A stretch of DNA of 64,000 bases from Paenibacillus xylanilyticus (GCF_013359935.1 NZ_JABMCB010000206.1:310001-374000); one strand, 5' to 3'. Shown: positions 31,306 through 40,791, counted from the stretch's first letter. The notes: generated by a model not told the origin, from the sequence alone. Numbers and translations: made by a program.

Positions 31306-33024
31306 TTAAGCCAGCTTAAATCGTTTCACCAATTCGTCCAGTGCATCCGACATTTGATTCAACTGTTTGGAAGTGTCACTCATTTCCTGCAGGGAGGCAA
31401 GCTGTTCTTCTGTCATGGCGGATACTTCCTCGGTGGCCGATGCGGTATCTTCTACAACGATGGATACTTCGTTAATCGAATTCATGACAGCCTCACTACC
31501 TGAAGTGAGCTCTTCAACCACGGCAGATACATCCATCATTTGACTGCTAAGGTCATGAATATGCTGCGTGATATTCGCAAAGGCATGACCGGCATCCTCA
31601 ATGGTCCGCAATCCCTCGTTAACATGCGCCGTACTTTCATCCATAACATCAACCGTGCTATGTACACCTGCCACCACGGTTTCCAGAATGCTCGTAATTT
31701 CTTTGGCTGATGTGGCGCTCTGGTCGGCAAGGTTACGAATCTCGGCAGCGACAACTGCGAAACCGCGTCCATTTTCCCCAGCGCGTGCAGCCTCAATTCC
31801 TGCATTAAGTGCAAGCAGATTGGTTTGTCTCGCGATCCCTGACATGGCATCTGCAATGTTGATGACCTGATCGGACATTTTGGAAATGTCATTAATGGCT
31901 TCCTGCACAGACAGGAAGGATTGCTCAATAACTCCCATTTTGCCAACCGCATTGTCAATTCGCTGTTGTCCATCAAGCGCAATGGATTCGGTGCGTACCG
32001 CCCGTTCAGCCACATCTGCTGCGGATGCAGCCAACCGGCTAAGCCCAGTCTGGGATTGTTCCATGGCAGCCACCATCGTCTGGGTCAGTGCTACCTGATC
32101 ATCTGCCCCTTCGGCTACACGCTCCATCGCTGCGGCTACTTCTTTTCCGGCCAGGTGATTGTCTGCCACACCTTTATCCATCCGGTCCGATGCTGTACTG
32201 AGAACTGTAGCATTACGTTGGATATCAAACATCATCTGTTGCAAACCCAATAACATCGTATTCGCAGCTTCGGCGAGTTCTCTCGTTTCGTCCTTCATAG
32301 GAGTGGCAATACGCAGGGTCAGATCTCCATTGGACGAACCGATATCATTCAGCGCATGGGTAACTGTACGAATGTTTTTGACAATGGCACGGGACAAAAT
32401 TAGTGCAGCAAAGACTGAAATCAGGGCGACAAGGATGAGGGCACCATATAATTCCCAGTTCAAAATCATGTTTTTCTGTTTTAATGCTTCTGTACGTGTA
32501 TCCGTTAAAGCCAGTTCGTTATTTCGAAAAGTGGCGAGAGAACTACGGATCTCGTCCATGTCTCTTTTGCCTGGATCCGTTGCAAAAAACTGCCGGATTG
32601 CATCGAGATCATTAGCCTGACGCAGAGCCACAACGGGCTCTCCAGCAACTTGAATCCAATGTTCCATGGAGCTTTGTATATCTTGCAGTAGTGTCAATTG
32701 CGCTGGATTATCGGAAATAAGCCCAGCTAACTGGTCCTTGAGCTTTACAAGCTGCTCTTTCCCATTCGTATAAGGCTCAAGATAACTTTCCTGTCCTGTG
32801 ATAACGTATCCTCGTTGCCCCGTTTCCATATCCACCATGTTTTTTTCCAATTCATACGTCAGGGCGTGCACTTTCATGTCGTGATCCACCAGATAGTCAA
32901 GCTCCTGCTGAAGCTGACCAATACTATTCTGAATCAACAGGATGCTTCCTGCCAGTACGGCCAGTACGAACAAATAGCCCAGTCCGATTTTATAAAAAAT
33001 TTTGAATGTTCTCCGTTTCTTCAT
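31306..33024 (-). CDS. Methyl-accepting chemotaxis protein with CHASE3 sensor domain
   Basis: The 572-residue protein is a membrane chemoreceptor. It has an N-terminal transmembrane helix (about residues 12-31) and an extracytoplasmic four-helix region of the CHASE3 type (VDMETGQRGYVITGQESYLEPY, about 35-185). A second membrane helix (about 190-212), a HAMP linker (about 213-265) and the cytoplasmic signalling domain follow. The signalling tip reads INIADAMSGIARQTNLLALNA and IEAARAGENGRGFAVVAAEIR, the conserved CheA/CheW contact. ATG 33024 follows AAAGGAATC. The ligand is unknown. It is alone, not in a chemotaxis operon. Confidence 0.93.
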   Translation of the reverse strand: MKKRRTFKIFYKIGLGYLFVLAVLAGSILLIQNSIGQLQQELDYLVDHDMKVHALTYELEKNMVDMETGQRGYVITGQESYLEPYTNGKEQLVKLKDQLAGLISDNPAQLTLLQDIQSSMEHWIQVAGEPVVALRQANDLDAIRQFFATDPGKRDMDEIRSSLATFRNNELALTDTRTEALKQKNMILNWELYGALILVALISVFAALILSRAIVKNIRTVTHALNDIGSSNGDLTLRIATPMKDETRELAEAANTMLLGLQQMMFDIQRNATVLSTASDRMDKGVADNHLAGKEVAAAMERVAEGADDQVALTQTMVAAMEQSQTGLSRLAASAADVAERAVRTESIALDGQQRIDNAVGKMGVIEQSFLSVQEAINDISKMSDQVINIADAMSGIARQTNLLALNAGIEAARAGENGRGFAVVAAEIRNLADQSATSAKEITSILETVVAGVHSTVDVMDESTAHVNEGLRTIEDAGHAFANITQHIHDLSSQMMDVSAVVEELTSGSEAVMNSINEVSIVVEDTASATEEVSAMTEEQLASLQEMSDTSKQLNQMSDALDELVKRFKLA

Positions 33025-33310
33025 GATTCCTTTTCCTCTCTTTTGGGTATATGTATTTGTCGAAAAAACTAGAAAAATGATGATTACAGGACTTATGGAT
33101 TAGGAGTCTTAAGAACTATTTTTCGGTATTATACTTTAAGAAAGCATCTTTGTACATAGATTGTTTAATTTTTGTATAATCTCCGTATTGTGTTGTGAGA
33201 CATTATCATTCAAACCTTTTACAGTGTTTGGTTTACACTGCCGAACGTTTTTGTTTATCATGGGAAGAGAATGATGCCGATTACATATTTCAATCCGAAA
33301 GGAACGAACC

Positions 33311-34003
33311 TTGGAAATGAGTAAAGAGACTGTATTGAAGAAACCGGAAGCGATGATTTTTGATATGGATGGAACGTTGTTTCAGACTGAGACCTTGCTG
33401 CTGCCGGCTTATCAAAAGCTGTTTGATACACTTCGTGCTGAAGGACACTTTGAAGGGGAGACACCTCCAGAGGAACGGATGCTGGGAAGTCTGGGCATGC
33501 TGCTTGAAGATATATGGAAAGTGGTCATGCCGGAAGCCTCTGAAGCGGCACATCGTCGTGCGGATGAATTGCTGCTTCAATTGGAGATCGAGGGACTCGA
33601 TCAAGGGAGCTCACAGCTGTATCCGCATGTAAAAGAGACGCTGGAAGCATTGAAGGAGCAAGGTGTGAGGTTATTTGTAGCCAGTAACGGGCTGGAGGAC
33701 TATGTCAAAGGGGTGGCGTTTGCCCATGAGATTATGCCTCTATTCGAAGGGGTATACAGTGCGGGACAATACAAGACACCTTCCAAGGTCAACCTGGTGC
33801 AGCTATTGCTCGAAAAACATCGGATTCAGGATGCCTGGATGGTTGGGGACCGTTCGTCCGATGTGGAAGCCGGAAAAATGAACGGTCAGACCGTTATTGG
33901 CTGTGCATATGCCGGCTTTGGTCGGGATGAAGAACTCGCCGGATCCGACGTATTAATCTCTGACTTTACGGAACTTACTCGGCTCTATCGGGAAGCAGAC
34001 TAG
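33311..34003 (+). CDS. HAD family hydrolase (phosphoglycolate-phosphatase-like)
   Basis: The haloacid dehalogenase phosphatase motifs appear in order: I, FDMDGTLFQTE (nucleophile Asp); II, LFVASNG; III, the lysine in YKTPSK; IV, MVGDRSSDVEAG. A helical cap lies between motifs I and II (about residues 30-100). The 230-residue length fits subfamily IA. The start is either TTG 33311, seven bases after AAAGGA, or ATG 33317; sequence alone does not decide. The substrate is probably a small phosphate ester, but the motifs do not identify it. A very strong hairpin ends the gene and also faces the ATP-grasp operon. Confidence 0.87.
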   Translation: MEMSKETVLKKPEAMIFDMDGTLFQTETLLLPAYQKLFDTLRAEGHFEGETPPEERMLGSLGMLLEDIWKVVMPEASEAAHRRADELLLQLEIEGLDQGSSQLYPHVKETLEALKEQGVRLFVASNGLEDYVKGVAFAHEIMPLFEGVYSAGQYKTPSKVNLVQLLLEKHRIQDAWMVGDRSSDVEAGKMNGQTVIGCAYAGFGRDEELAGSDVLISDFTELTRLYREAD

Positions 34004-34045
34004 TTCATTGCCAGATGGATTACTCTAAATCGCGAGTGAAAACGG

Positions 34046-34097
34046 AAAAGCCTTCATCTCCAGTGTCTGTCATGGGCCTGGAGATGAAGGCTTTTTA
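34046..34097. terminator. Strong bidirectional terminator
   Basis: AAAAGCCTTCATCTCCAG pairs perfectly with CTGGAGATGAAGGCTTTT over 18 bp, with A- and T-tracts. It ends the HAD gene and, on the other strand, the five-gene ATP-grasp operon. Confidence 0.92.
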
Positions 34098-34155
34098 TTT
34101 AGAATGAATATTCATTTGAGGCTTCAACAGAAGGCCCATGTTTTAAGTGGATCAG

Positions 34156-35346
34156 CTACTTTAATCTTGATTTTCGTGACCTTCGGGTTGCGGTTGATTT
34201 ACCTCTTATAGGTTTAGGTTTGATAATCTTCTCTTTAATTGGAGTCCTTACGGTACGGTTGCGATACACCCATAGCGCATATTCCAACGGCTGAGTGATC
34301 GCTTTGTAATAAATATCCCGTTCGCCAATCCGTGCAAATACTTCACGTGCAGGTTTGGGATTCACTTCAAGCAGGAAGATGCGTCCATCCTTGTCGATCG
34401 CCAAATCCAGAGCAAGCTCACACAGATCGCCGTACGTATCTTCCAGAAATGAGGCCACTGAAATGCCGAATTTCTCTGCGGTAGCATTAATTTCTGTTCT
34501 CAGCTCTTCATCAGGAATCCATTGTTTCATCAGACGCTGCATGGCAACGGCCTGACCGCCGCCATGCAGATTCGAAGTCACACTTTTCTCTGCTCCCATA
34601 CGTCCAGCACAACCGGTAAGCTCCCATTCTCCCTCGCCATTCTTCTGGACGAGCATGCGGTAATCATGTACACGCCCATTCGGAAGCTGGAGCTGGATGC
34701 CTTCCTGAACCAGGTATTTATCCTTCATGTTCCAATGCTGGAGCAGGGAACCAAGTCGTGATAAATGCACTTTGCGCGGAGTAATGATACGCCGTTTTTG
34801 GTCACGTCCCTGAACCAGGACCATGTTGGCTTCGCCACTGATTCGTTCGATCCGCAAGATACCACGTCCGCCTGTTCCGTTTATGGGCTTCAGATAGATC
34901 AACGAGGAGGCTTTAAGCATTCGATTGACATCAGACATGTCATGAAACAGAACGGTCTCTGGCAGATGTTCGTGAAAAGCGGATTGGGCTGAAAGGGTCT
35001 GATGTATGGTCCATTTATTGCGAAGCGGCCTGTTTAGGAAGAGCAGGTGACCATATTTTTCACGAAAGGCGAGCAGCTGCTGAAATCTGCGGTTTCGCTG
35101 TATGCGGCAGCGGTCAAAGATCAGATCCGGAAAGGAACGCCATTCCCTGGACCATCCCTTTTCCGAATGGAAGACCATGGCCTCGATCTGTTTGCCTCCG
35201 GGATGTACATCCGCAGGTGTGAACACATAGATGTCGAGTCCCCGCTTGCGTCCCTCGAGGATCATTCTGCGGTAGATGTTCCGTTCTTCCAAGGCGCGAT
35301 GTTCGTTTAAGTACAACGTCATAATGCCTAGAACAGGTGAGGACAC
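34156..35346 (-). CDS. YheC/YheD-type ATP-grasp protein, copy 5 of 5
   Basis: This is the last of five adjacent ATP-grasp genes related to the spore-coat-associated YheC/YheD family. The 396-residue protein is a short form that starts almost at once with LGIMTLYLNEHRALEERN, without the N-terminal domain of copies 1 and 3. The ATP-grasp core shows IYLKPINGTGGRGILRIE (nucleotide loop), RMLVQKNGEGEWELTG, SNLHGGGQA and the metal-binding LAIDKDGRIFLLEVNPKP. The C-terminus is strongly basic (KPKPIRGKSTATRRSRKSR). I choose GTG 35346 behind AAGGTGA, not TTG 35352. It resembles copy 2 most closely. A ligase reaction between a carboxylate and an amine is expected of the fold; substrate unknown. Confidence 0.85.
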   Translation of the reverse strand: MSSPVLGIMTLYLNEHRALEERNIYRRMILEGRKRGLDIYVFTPADVHPGGKQIEAMVFHSEKGWSREWRSFPDLIFDRCRIQRNRRFQQLLAFREKYGHLLFLNRPLRNKWTIHQTLSAQSAFHEHLPETVLFHDMSDVNRMLKASSLIYLKPINGTGGRGILRIERISGEANMVLVQGRDQKRRIITPRKVHLSRLGSLLQHWNMKDKYLVQEGIQLQLPNGRVHDYRMLVQKNGEGEWELTGCAGRMGAEKSVTSNLHGGGQAVAMQRLMKQWIPDEELRTEINATAEKFGISVASFLEDTYGDLCELALDLAIDKDGRIFLLEVNPKPAREVFARIGERDIYYKAITQPLEYALWVYRNRTVRTPIKEKIIKPKPIRGKSTATRRSRKSRLK

Positions 35347-35381
35347 AAACAATCACCTTCTTTAGCTGTTATTCCTTTCCA

Positions 35382-36488
35382 TTATCGTTTGGACTGGCGG
35401 GCAAGATAGGCACTGTATTGAAAAATGCGTTCCAATGATCTTTTCCGTATCTGGGGTTCATCGAATTTCATTGGTTTGGCATTGGCTTCGAAGAACCAGA
35501 TCTCTCCCAGATCATCGATGCCCAGATCCATAGACATCTCGCCAAGCGTATGTCCGGAACCACGTTCAACCTGTCTTGCGATCATTAATGAAGTGGACTT
35601 GACTCTTTTCATGAGTGCTGCTGTTGTTTCTTCTCCGAACAGTTCTGTAAGAAGCTGCTCCGGATCCTCTACACTGCCTCCGCGTGGAACGTGGGTCGTA
35701 ATGCTTCGCGAGCCAGCCAGTCTGGCACCGATACCTGTTACGCTCCACTGCCCTTTACCGTTCTTCTGCACAAGAACACGCAGATCGAAGGGACGTTTGC
35801 GGGAGGAAGCGAGTTCTATTCCTTGCTGCATGATATAAGGGGTATGACCCGTTTCTCTGCGAATTCGAGTCCACAACTTGGCAAGTGTAGCTGCCTTGTA
35901 CGTGGTGCTCTTTCGGGAACTTTGTATCTTGAGCCGAAATGGAAGACGTTCCTTTTCCTGAAACTTCAACATCATGATGCCCTTGCCCGCCTTGCCGCTT
36001 TCCGGTTTCAGATACAAATAGGGAAATGTCCGCAGCACCATACCGAGAGTAGAGGCACTGCGCATCCGGCGTGTATGAGGGATCAGGCGCTGGGTGGATT
36101 TGGACTTTTTAAGCCATTCGAACAGGTCCCATTTATTGAAGAAAAAAGGGTTATACAGTTCGATCCCCGCTTGCTTGCATTCCTCGATTTTGCGCTGAAC
36201 GGAAGGTTTTCGCTCATCCTCCCGGTAAGGGATGCGATTATACAGTACATGAGGGAGAGGGAAGGACTGCGAAGTCCATTTTCCACTCCCTTTGTTATAC
36301 GTGTAGCCCATAACGGTTGGACCAGTCACATCCAAATCTCTTACAGTTACAATATACACCTGGTAACCCATGCTTTCGCCTGTCTGTATAATGTCCAGAA
36401 AATTTTGATGGTTTCCCCTGAATCCCCGCTGGTTATCGTGCATGGTCAACACGGCAATGACAGGTTTGAAATCATCATGAAGGCTCAT
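35382..36488 (-). CDS. YheC/YheD-type ATP-grasp protein, copy 4 of 5
   Basis: The 368-residue short-form ATP-grasp protein has KPVIAVLTMHDNQRGFRGN at its N-terminus, LYLKPESGKAGKGIMML as nucleotide loop, RVLVQKNGKGQWSVTGIG, TTHVPRGGS and the metal-binding LGIDDLGEIWFFEANAKP. It shares TTHxxxGGS and FEANAKP with copy 3, which suggests the two arose by duplication. Its ATG at 36488 overlaps the stop of copy 3 by one base (TGATG), so translation is coupled; a longer frame reaching 36629 would overlap copy 3 and has no support. In B. subtilis, related proteins localise to the developing spore. Confidence 0.87.
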   Translation of the reverse strand: MSLHDDFKPVIAVLTMHDNQRGFRGNHQNFLDIIQTGESMGYQVYIVTVRDLDVTGPTVMGYTYNKGSGKWTSQSFPLPHVLYNRIPYREDERKPSVQRKIEECKQAGIELYNPFFFNKWDLFEWLKKSKSTQRLIPHTRRMRSASTLGMVLRTFPYLYLKPESGKAGKGIMMLKFQEKERLPFRLKIQSSRKSTTYKAATLAKLWTRIRRETGHTPYIMQQGIELASSRKRPFDLRVLVQKNGKGQWSVTGIGARLAGSRSITTHVPRGGSVEDPEQLLTELFGEETTAALMKRVKSTSLMIARQVERGSGHTLGEMSMDLGIDDLGEIWFFEANAKPMKFDEPQIRKRSLERIFQYSAYLARQSKR

Positions 36489-37861
36489 CAAATGCCGTCC
36501 CTCTTCCGGAATTTGCTCAAATACAGGCAGTGTTCCAAAATGTGCTCCACTGACGATTTTCCCTCCACCCGGAGTGAAGGATGGCGGAAAATGGAGCGTC
36601 CGGGTTTGGCGTTCGCTTCGAACATCCATACATGTTCCTCCTGATCAATGCCCAGATCAAAGCCAATCTCACCAATCAGATGCTGGTGCTGGGTTTCAAT
36701 CGCCTGGGCCAGTGTAATAGCGACGGTTTTGGCCTGCTGAAGCACTTCTCCCGCGCGGTCCCCAAAGTTGCGGCTGAGCGCCTGTTCGGGGGTCATCAGG
36801 GAGCCGCCGTTTTTAATGTGCGTTGTCACGCTGCCCCGACCAGCCTTTTTGGCGCCAATGCCGACGACGACCCATTGATTGTTACCATTTTTGTGCATGT
36901 GAAAACGAAAATCAATTGGACATTCGTCAATCTCAATCAGGCGGATTCCCTGCTGAACGACATATCCACGGAGCTGTTTGCCGTGTCTTCCCTGAAGCAT
37001 GCGCATCAGGCTGTTGAATGAGCCGAAGCGCAGGAGGGCATTGCCGCCTTTTTTGCGGTAACGTGCGAAATATCCGCGTTTGGGCGAATAGGTCAAACGA
37101 TAAATGCCGTTGCCGAGACTTCCAGCAGTAGGCTTATAGTATACAAACTGGTGTCGTTCCAGCATTTCTCTCATTTGATCCACGTTCGGATTGGTGATGG
37201 ATTCGGGAATATACCGACCAGCATCAGGATCATTCTCGAGGAGGTGGTAGATATCCGACTTATTGAAAAAGCTCCAGTTGAAGAAGGGTATTTTGCGCCG
37301 GACAAACCGCTCCCGCAGTTGATTGATAGCAGGCGAGAAATCGGAACGGCGGCTGGGTAACCGATTGTAGACAACGTCCGGTAAGGGAACCGTTTTGCGA
37401 ACAAAACTTCCGTTTTCGTTCAGAAAAAAACCGGATACTGTTTCATTCTGCCAGTTGATATCTCTCGGTGTGAACGCATATATATATGATTTGCGGCTTC
37501 CTTCGCGGAGCAATTGCTTGATAAACCCGGTACGGGAGCCAAACGGATTGGAGCTCGTCGCAGGTCCATCGGACAATACCCCGATCAGCGGTCCGAGCTG
37601 GACTTCATCATTTTGCAGATTGCGCAGATAGATGCTGCCCCGCTTGGGAACGTTCATCAGATTGCGTATGCCCGTGGCGAGATAGAGATGTTTCCCTGCC
37701 TTTTTGATCGGTTTGATGGTAGCAGGCACCCGGTCTCGCCCAAACCGCAGATGTATCGTTTTTTTGCCGGATAGATTCAGACTTTTCATTAATGCGTTGG
37801 ATATATAAACCACTTTATCCGGTTGCTGCGTAAAATGCAGATTGCAAAAGGTCAAACTCAT
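36488..37861 (-). CDS. YheC/YheD-type ATP-grasp protein, copy 3 of 5 (long form)
   Basis: The 457-residue protein has an extra N-terminal domain of about 90 residues (YISNALMKSLNLSGKKTIHL, RGSIYLRNLQNDEVQLGP), which looks like a small beta domain also present in copy 1. The ATP-grasp core follows with YYKPTAGSLGNGIYRL, RFHMHKNGNNQWVVVG, TTHIKNGGS and LGIDQEEHVWMFEANAKPG. The usual LVQKNG is HMHKNG here. GLY and Lys ATP contacts are retained. The gene follows copy 2 by 59 bases and overlaps copy 4. Function as for the family: predicted ATP-dependent ligase, sporulation-linked by relatedness. Confidence 0.87.
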   Translation of the reverse strand: MSLTFCNLHFTQQPDKVVYISNALMKSLNLSGKKTIHLRFGRDRVPATIKPIKKAGKHLYLATGIRNLMNVPKRGSIYLRNLQNDEVQLGPLIGVLSDGPATSSNPFGSRTGFIKQLLREGSRKSYIYAFTPRDINWQNETVSGFFLNENGSFVRKTVPLPDVVYNRLPSRRSDFSPAINQLRERFVRRKIPFFNWSFFNKSDIYHLLENDPDAGRYIPESITNPNVDQMREMLERHQFVYYKPTAGSLGNGIYRLTYSPKRGYFARYRKKGGNALLRFGSFNSLMRMLQGRHGKQLRGYVVQQGIRLIEIDECPIDFRFHMHKNGNNQWVVVGIGAKKAGRGSVTTHIKNGGSLMTPEQALSRNFGDRAGEVLQQAKTVAITLAQAIETQHQHLIGEIGFDLGIDQEEHVWMFEANAKPGRSIFRHPSLRVEGKSSVEHILEHCLYLSKFRKRDGI

Positions 37862-37920
37862 GATTTATCCTCCTATCCTGAAAAAATCCTTCGGCTCCAT
37901 GGCAAGCGGGCGCTGCGGGC

Positions 37921-39111
37921 CTAGCCGCCGTGAATCGGGATGGGTTTCAGGCCAGCTGTGCTGGATGTATTCGGCATTTTCATTGGACGAACGACGTCCG
38001 AGAGAACATGTTGTTGCAGCAAATAACGTGCATAGGCAAGCGGCTGGGTGTAGGTCAGTGCCTGCATCTGTCGGTCACCTGCCTCTGCGAATGAAGAACG
38101 GCCCGGCTTCGAATTAACCTCCAGCAGCCAGAGGCGACCTTTTGAATCCACTCCGAAATCCAGTCCGAGTTCAGCAAGTCTGCCGAAATGACTCTCCAGC
38201 AATGGGGGAATCAGAGCAGCAGCCCGGCTGATCGATTCAAGAAGGGTTTCGGTACGAATGTCCCCGTATCGATTCAGCAGATAAGGGCGGGCAGGATGCG
38301 CTTTTCCCCCGCCGTGCAGATTGGAAGTGAGGGAACCTTCTGCGCCCTCACGCACCATACAGCCGGTCAAGGTCCATTGCCCATGTCCGTTTTTTTGAAC
38401 CAGGGCCCGGATGTCAAATGGATGACGATCATGACTCAAATCCAGATATGGCTGCATGATCCATTGGCGATCGGCGATCTGGGATTCAAGCCAGGTCGAG
38501 AGCATATAACGAGTGTAAAATGTACGGTAAAAACGTTCGTTGTTCTTATCTCGGCCTTCCATAGTCCATGAGGACTTATCGTTTCCATGGGTGAGACGAA
38601 ACGTTTCCTTGCCATGGGTCCCTGATACAGGCTTGAAGAAAAGCCCCTTAGGCCAACGTTGCAGCCATTGCTCCCATGCAGCATCAGGCTGAAGGAGAAC
38701 GGTCGGGATGAGAAGTTTGCGCAACTGTGTTTCGCGAGACAATACCCGATGGACTTTCCATTTACCGGGCAAGGAGGCAGACCAATAAGGTCTTACGTGT
38801 GCACTACCGGATATAGTAAGCTCCCGAAGCTTCTGTCTCCATTTTCTTGGAAGTGGCAGCAGACACCGATCCATCAGCATCTGGACTCCGCGAATAGGTG
38901 AAGTTTCCCATAGCCCGTCACGGTAAATGTATCCTTTTTGAGGCAGAGGATCATCTCGGTCACTGGATATGGGCAGTACGATAATATTCAGGTCAAAATG
39001 ATGGCTCTCCAAACTCAGGCGTCGGCAAAAGAGTTCATCCGAGAAGGGTGGTGCCCCTTCTGCTCCACGGACTAGTACCGCTAAGGTTTTTGATTGTGGC
39101 GATGATCGCAT
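37921..39111 (-). CDS. YheC/YheD-type ATP-grasp protein, copy 2 of 5
   Basis: The 396-residue short form has a divergent N-terminus (KTLAVLVRGAEGAPPF). Its core reads FFKPVSGTHGKETFRLTHG, in which the glycine loop is weaker than in the other copies (GTHGKE in place of GSLGKG). RALVQKNGHGQWTLTG, SNLHGGGKA and LDFGVDSKGRLWLLEVNSKPG follow. The SNLHGGG pattern pairs it with copy 5. ATG 39111 follows AGGAGGTG with seven bases spacing, 30 bases after copy 1. The C-terminal extension (about 35 residues) is not conserved in the others. Reduced ATP binding is possible, but the metal-binding D..E.N set is intact. Confidence 0.86.
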   Translation of the reverse strand: MRSSPQSKTLAVLVRGAEGAPPFSDELFCRRLSLESHHFDLNIIVLPISSDRDDPLPQKGYIYRDGLWETSPIRGVQMLMDRCLLPLPRKWRQKLRELTISGSAHVRPYWSASLPGKWKVHRVLSRETQLRKLLIPTVLLQPDAAWEQWLQRWPKGLFFKPVSGTHGKETFRLTHGNDKSSWTMEGRDKNNERFYRTFYTRYMLSTWLESQIADRQWIMQPYLDLSHDRHPFDIRALVQKNGHGQWTLTGCMVREGAEGSLTSNLHGGGKAHPARPYLLNRYGDIRTETLLESISRAAALIPPLLESHFGRLAELGLDFGVDSKGRLWLLEVNSKPGRSSFAEAGDRQMQALTYTQPLAYARYLLQQHVLSDVVRPMKMPNTSSTAGLKPIPIHGG

Positions 39112-39141
39112 TGGAATGCACCTCCTGTATTGGACAACTCT

Positions 39142-40509
39142 TCAGAACCCCGCCAGATAGGTGGAGTATTCCAGCATGGATTTGACTGAGGGTCTAATTT
39201 TGCTCTCGCTCAGTGGCGTATTGTCATTCTTGGAAGGTTTTGAATTAACCTCCAGCAGCCAGACACGTCCAGTGGTGTCCATTGCGAGATCGATACCAAG
39301 TTCACCGAAATGGGCGGGTATGGCACTTTCAATCCCTTTGGCAATATCAAGCGCTGCCGTATGGAGCCCGGCATAAGCAGAGGCTTTGGCAGATGCCGGC
39401 AGCTGGGTTTTCGCCACAGCGTCCTTCACCGTACTGAGGCTTCCGCCGCGAGCCAGATTGGATACATAGTGGCTGCCTCCGGCAATGCGGGCCACAATGG
39501 AGGTGACACTCCATTTGCCGGTACGATTTTTTTGCACCAGAGCACGGAAGTCGACAGGCCGGCCGCCATTGTCGATGAGAGACAGACCTTGCTGGATCTG
39601 ATAACGCGTCGTTTTCATTTTTCCGGACAGACTCGCATAGAGTTTATCCAGAGAAGCATACGTTTGTTTGCGGGTGCCTCCGACGCTTGTTGCAAGTGTA
39701 AGGAAACTACCGTCAATTTGACGGGAAACCCGGATGATCCCTTTGCCAAGTGAACCTCGCACAGGTTTGAGAAATACAACCGGATGCCGGGTGCACATCG
39801 TTTTGAGCGTGGCTGCTGACTTCAGCAGATGGGATTCGGGCAGGACCCTTTTGAGTGTTGTAATGGACTTCAAGGCATCAAACACTTCATTTTTGTCCAG
39901 GAATTTTTCATTAAAGGTTTGTGTGCCGTAGAGAGATTTTACTTCTTTCATGAAATGCTGTACGCTAGGTTTGTTCTCAAGCTTACGGGATGTCAGCCTG
40001 TTATTGACGACGTCTGCAATGGGCAGAACCGTCTTTTTCCAGCCGTCATCATACACCCAGCCCTGAATATGACCTGTTACCGCTCCGATATCCTCCGGTG
40101 TAAAAAAGGATACATAGGCGCCTCGCTTACGGCAGGCGTTCACCAGTTCATGACAGAACATCGTGATGGAGCCAAAGGGCCGATCGGGCTGATCGGGATA
40201 GTCCTGGCTTACCAGCACACTGATGAAGGGTCCGAGGCGCAGCGTACGGCTGGCTGAACGATAGGATACACTCAGGACCGAGCGGGGAACCAGGCCGGTC
40301 TTGCTGGCTACCGTCTGATTGATACGAAGACCGTCATACCTAGGAACCGGGATAACAGTGACTTCATGACGGTAAGAGCCGAATTGTAGCTGAAGCGGCC
40401 TTCCCGAAGGGATTTTAAGTGCTTTGAGCACCCCTTCGCCCAGCATGATGACGTCGTCCTGCAGGATGCCCGAGCCGGTAACCTGAATCGTTACTTTTTT
40501 AGTGGACAT
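39142..40509 (-). CDS. YheC/YheD-type ATP-grasp protein, copy 1 of 5 (long form)
   Basis: First gene of the operon. The 455-residue protein carries an N-terminal beta domain of about 95 residues (KVTIQVTGSGILQDDVIMLG, then LGEGVLKALKIPSGRPLQL), also present in copy 3. The ATP-grasp domain follows: FLKPVRGSLGKGIIRVS, RALVQKNRTGKWSVTS, SNLARGGSL and LAMDTTGRVWLLEVNSKPS. I choose ATG 40509, eight bases after AAGGAG; the reading frame is open another 200 codons upstream, but that part reads antisense to yheA and has no ribosome binding site. A sporulation-type promoter candidate lies about 75 bases upstream. It is divergent from yheA, matching the yheA-yheC-yheD neighbourhood of B. subtilis. Confidence 0.88.
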   Translation of the reverse strand: MSTKKVTIQVTGSGILQDDVIMLGEGVLKALKIPSGRPLQLQFGSYRHEVTVIPVPRYDGLRINQTVASKTGLVPRSVLSVSYRSASRTLRLGPFISVLVSQDYPDQPDRPFGSITMFCHELVNACRKRGAYVSFFTPEDIGAVTGHIQGWVYDDGWKKTVLPIADVVNNRLTSRKLENKPSVQHFMKEVKSLYGTQTFNEKFLDKNEVFDALKSITTLKRVLPESHLLKSAATLKTMCTRHPVVFLKPVRGSLGKGIIRVSRQIDGSFLTLATSVGGTRKQTYASLDKLYASLSGKMKTTRYQIQQGLSLIDNGGRPVDFRALVQKNRTGKWSVTSIVARIAGGSHYVSNLARGGSLSTVKDAVAKTQLPASAKASAYAGLHTAALDIAKGIESAIPAHFGELGIDLAMDTTGRVWLLEVNSKPSKNDNTPLSESKIRPSVKSMLEYSTYLAGF

Positions 40510-40583
40510 CACGGATCTCCTTCCGGGCGGCAACTTGATGTCTGATCTCGAAGTTGAACGGCATCTGAACATGGCATGTGCTT

Positions 40584-40614
40584 CATCATATGAGGACATA
40601 TACCCCTTTGTGAT
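40584..40614 (-). promoter_or_regulatory. Sigma-K/sigma-E-like promoter candidate for the ATP-grasp operon
   Basis: On the minus strand ATCACA (40614-40609) and CATATGATG (40592-40584) are 16 bases apart. They match the B. subtilis sigma-K pattern GKMACA-N16-CATANNNTA at five of six positions in the -35 and all but the last base in the -10. It lies about 75 bases upstream of the first ATP-grasp start. Confidence 0.4.
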
Positions 40615-40791
40615 TGACCCATTTGGATTAAATGCAATTGATTTGGCATCGTAATCGATGACCTGTCTGGGCCAGCCATTGTTTGACGGAAGAGAAATAC
40701 GTGTATTAACACGGATGAACGTTACGACGAGAATGATGAAGAACTGAATGAATAGCAGCAGAACGATCCAATTTTTGAGGAGGAAATAATA

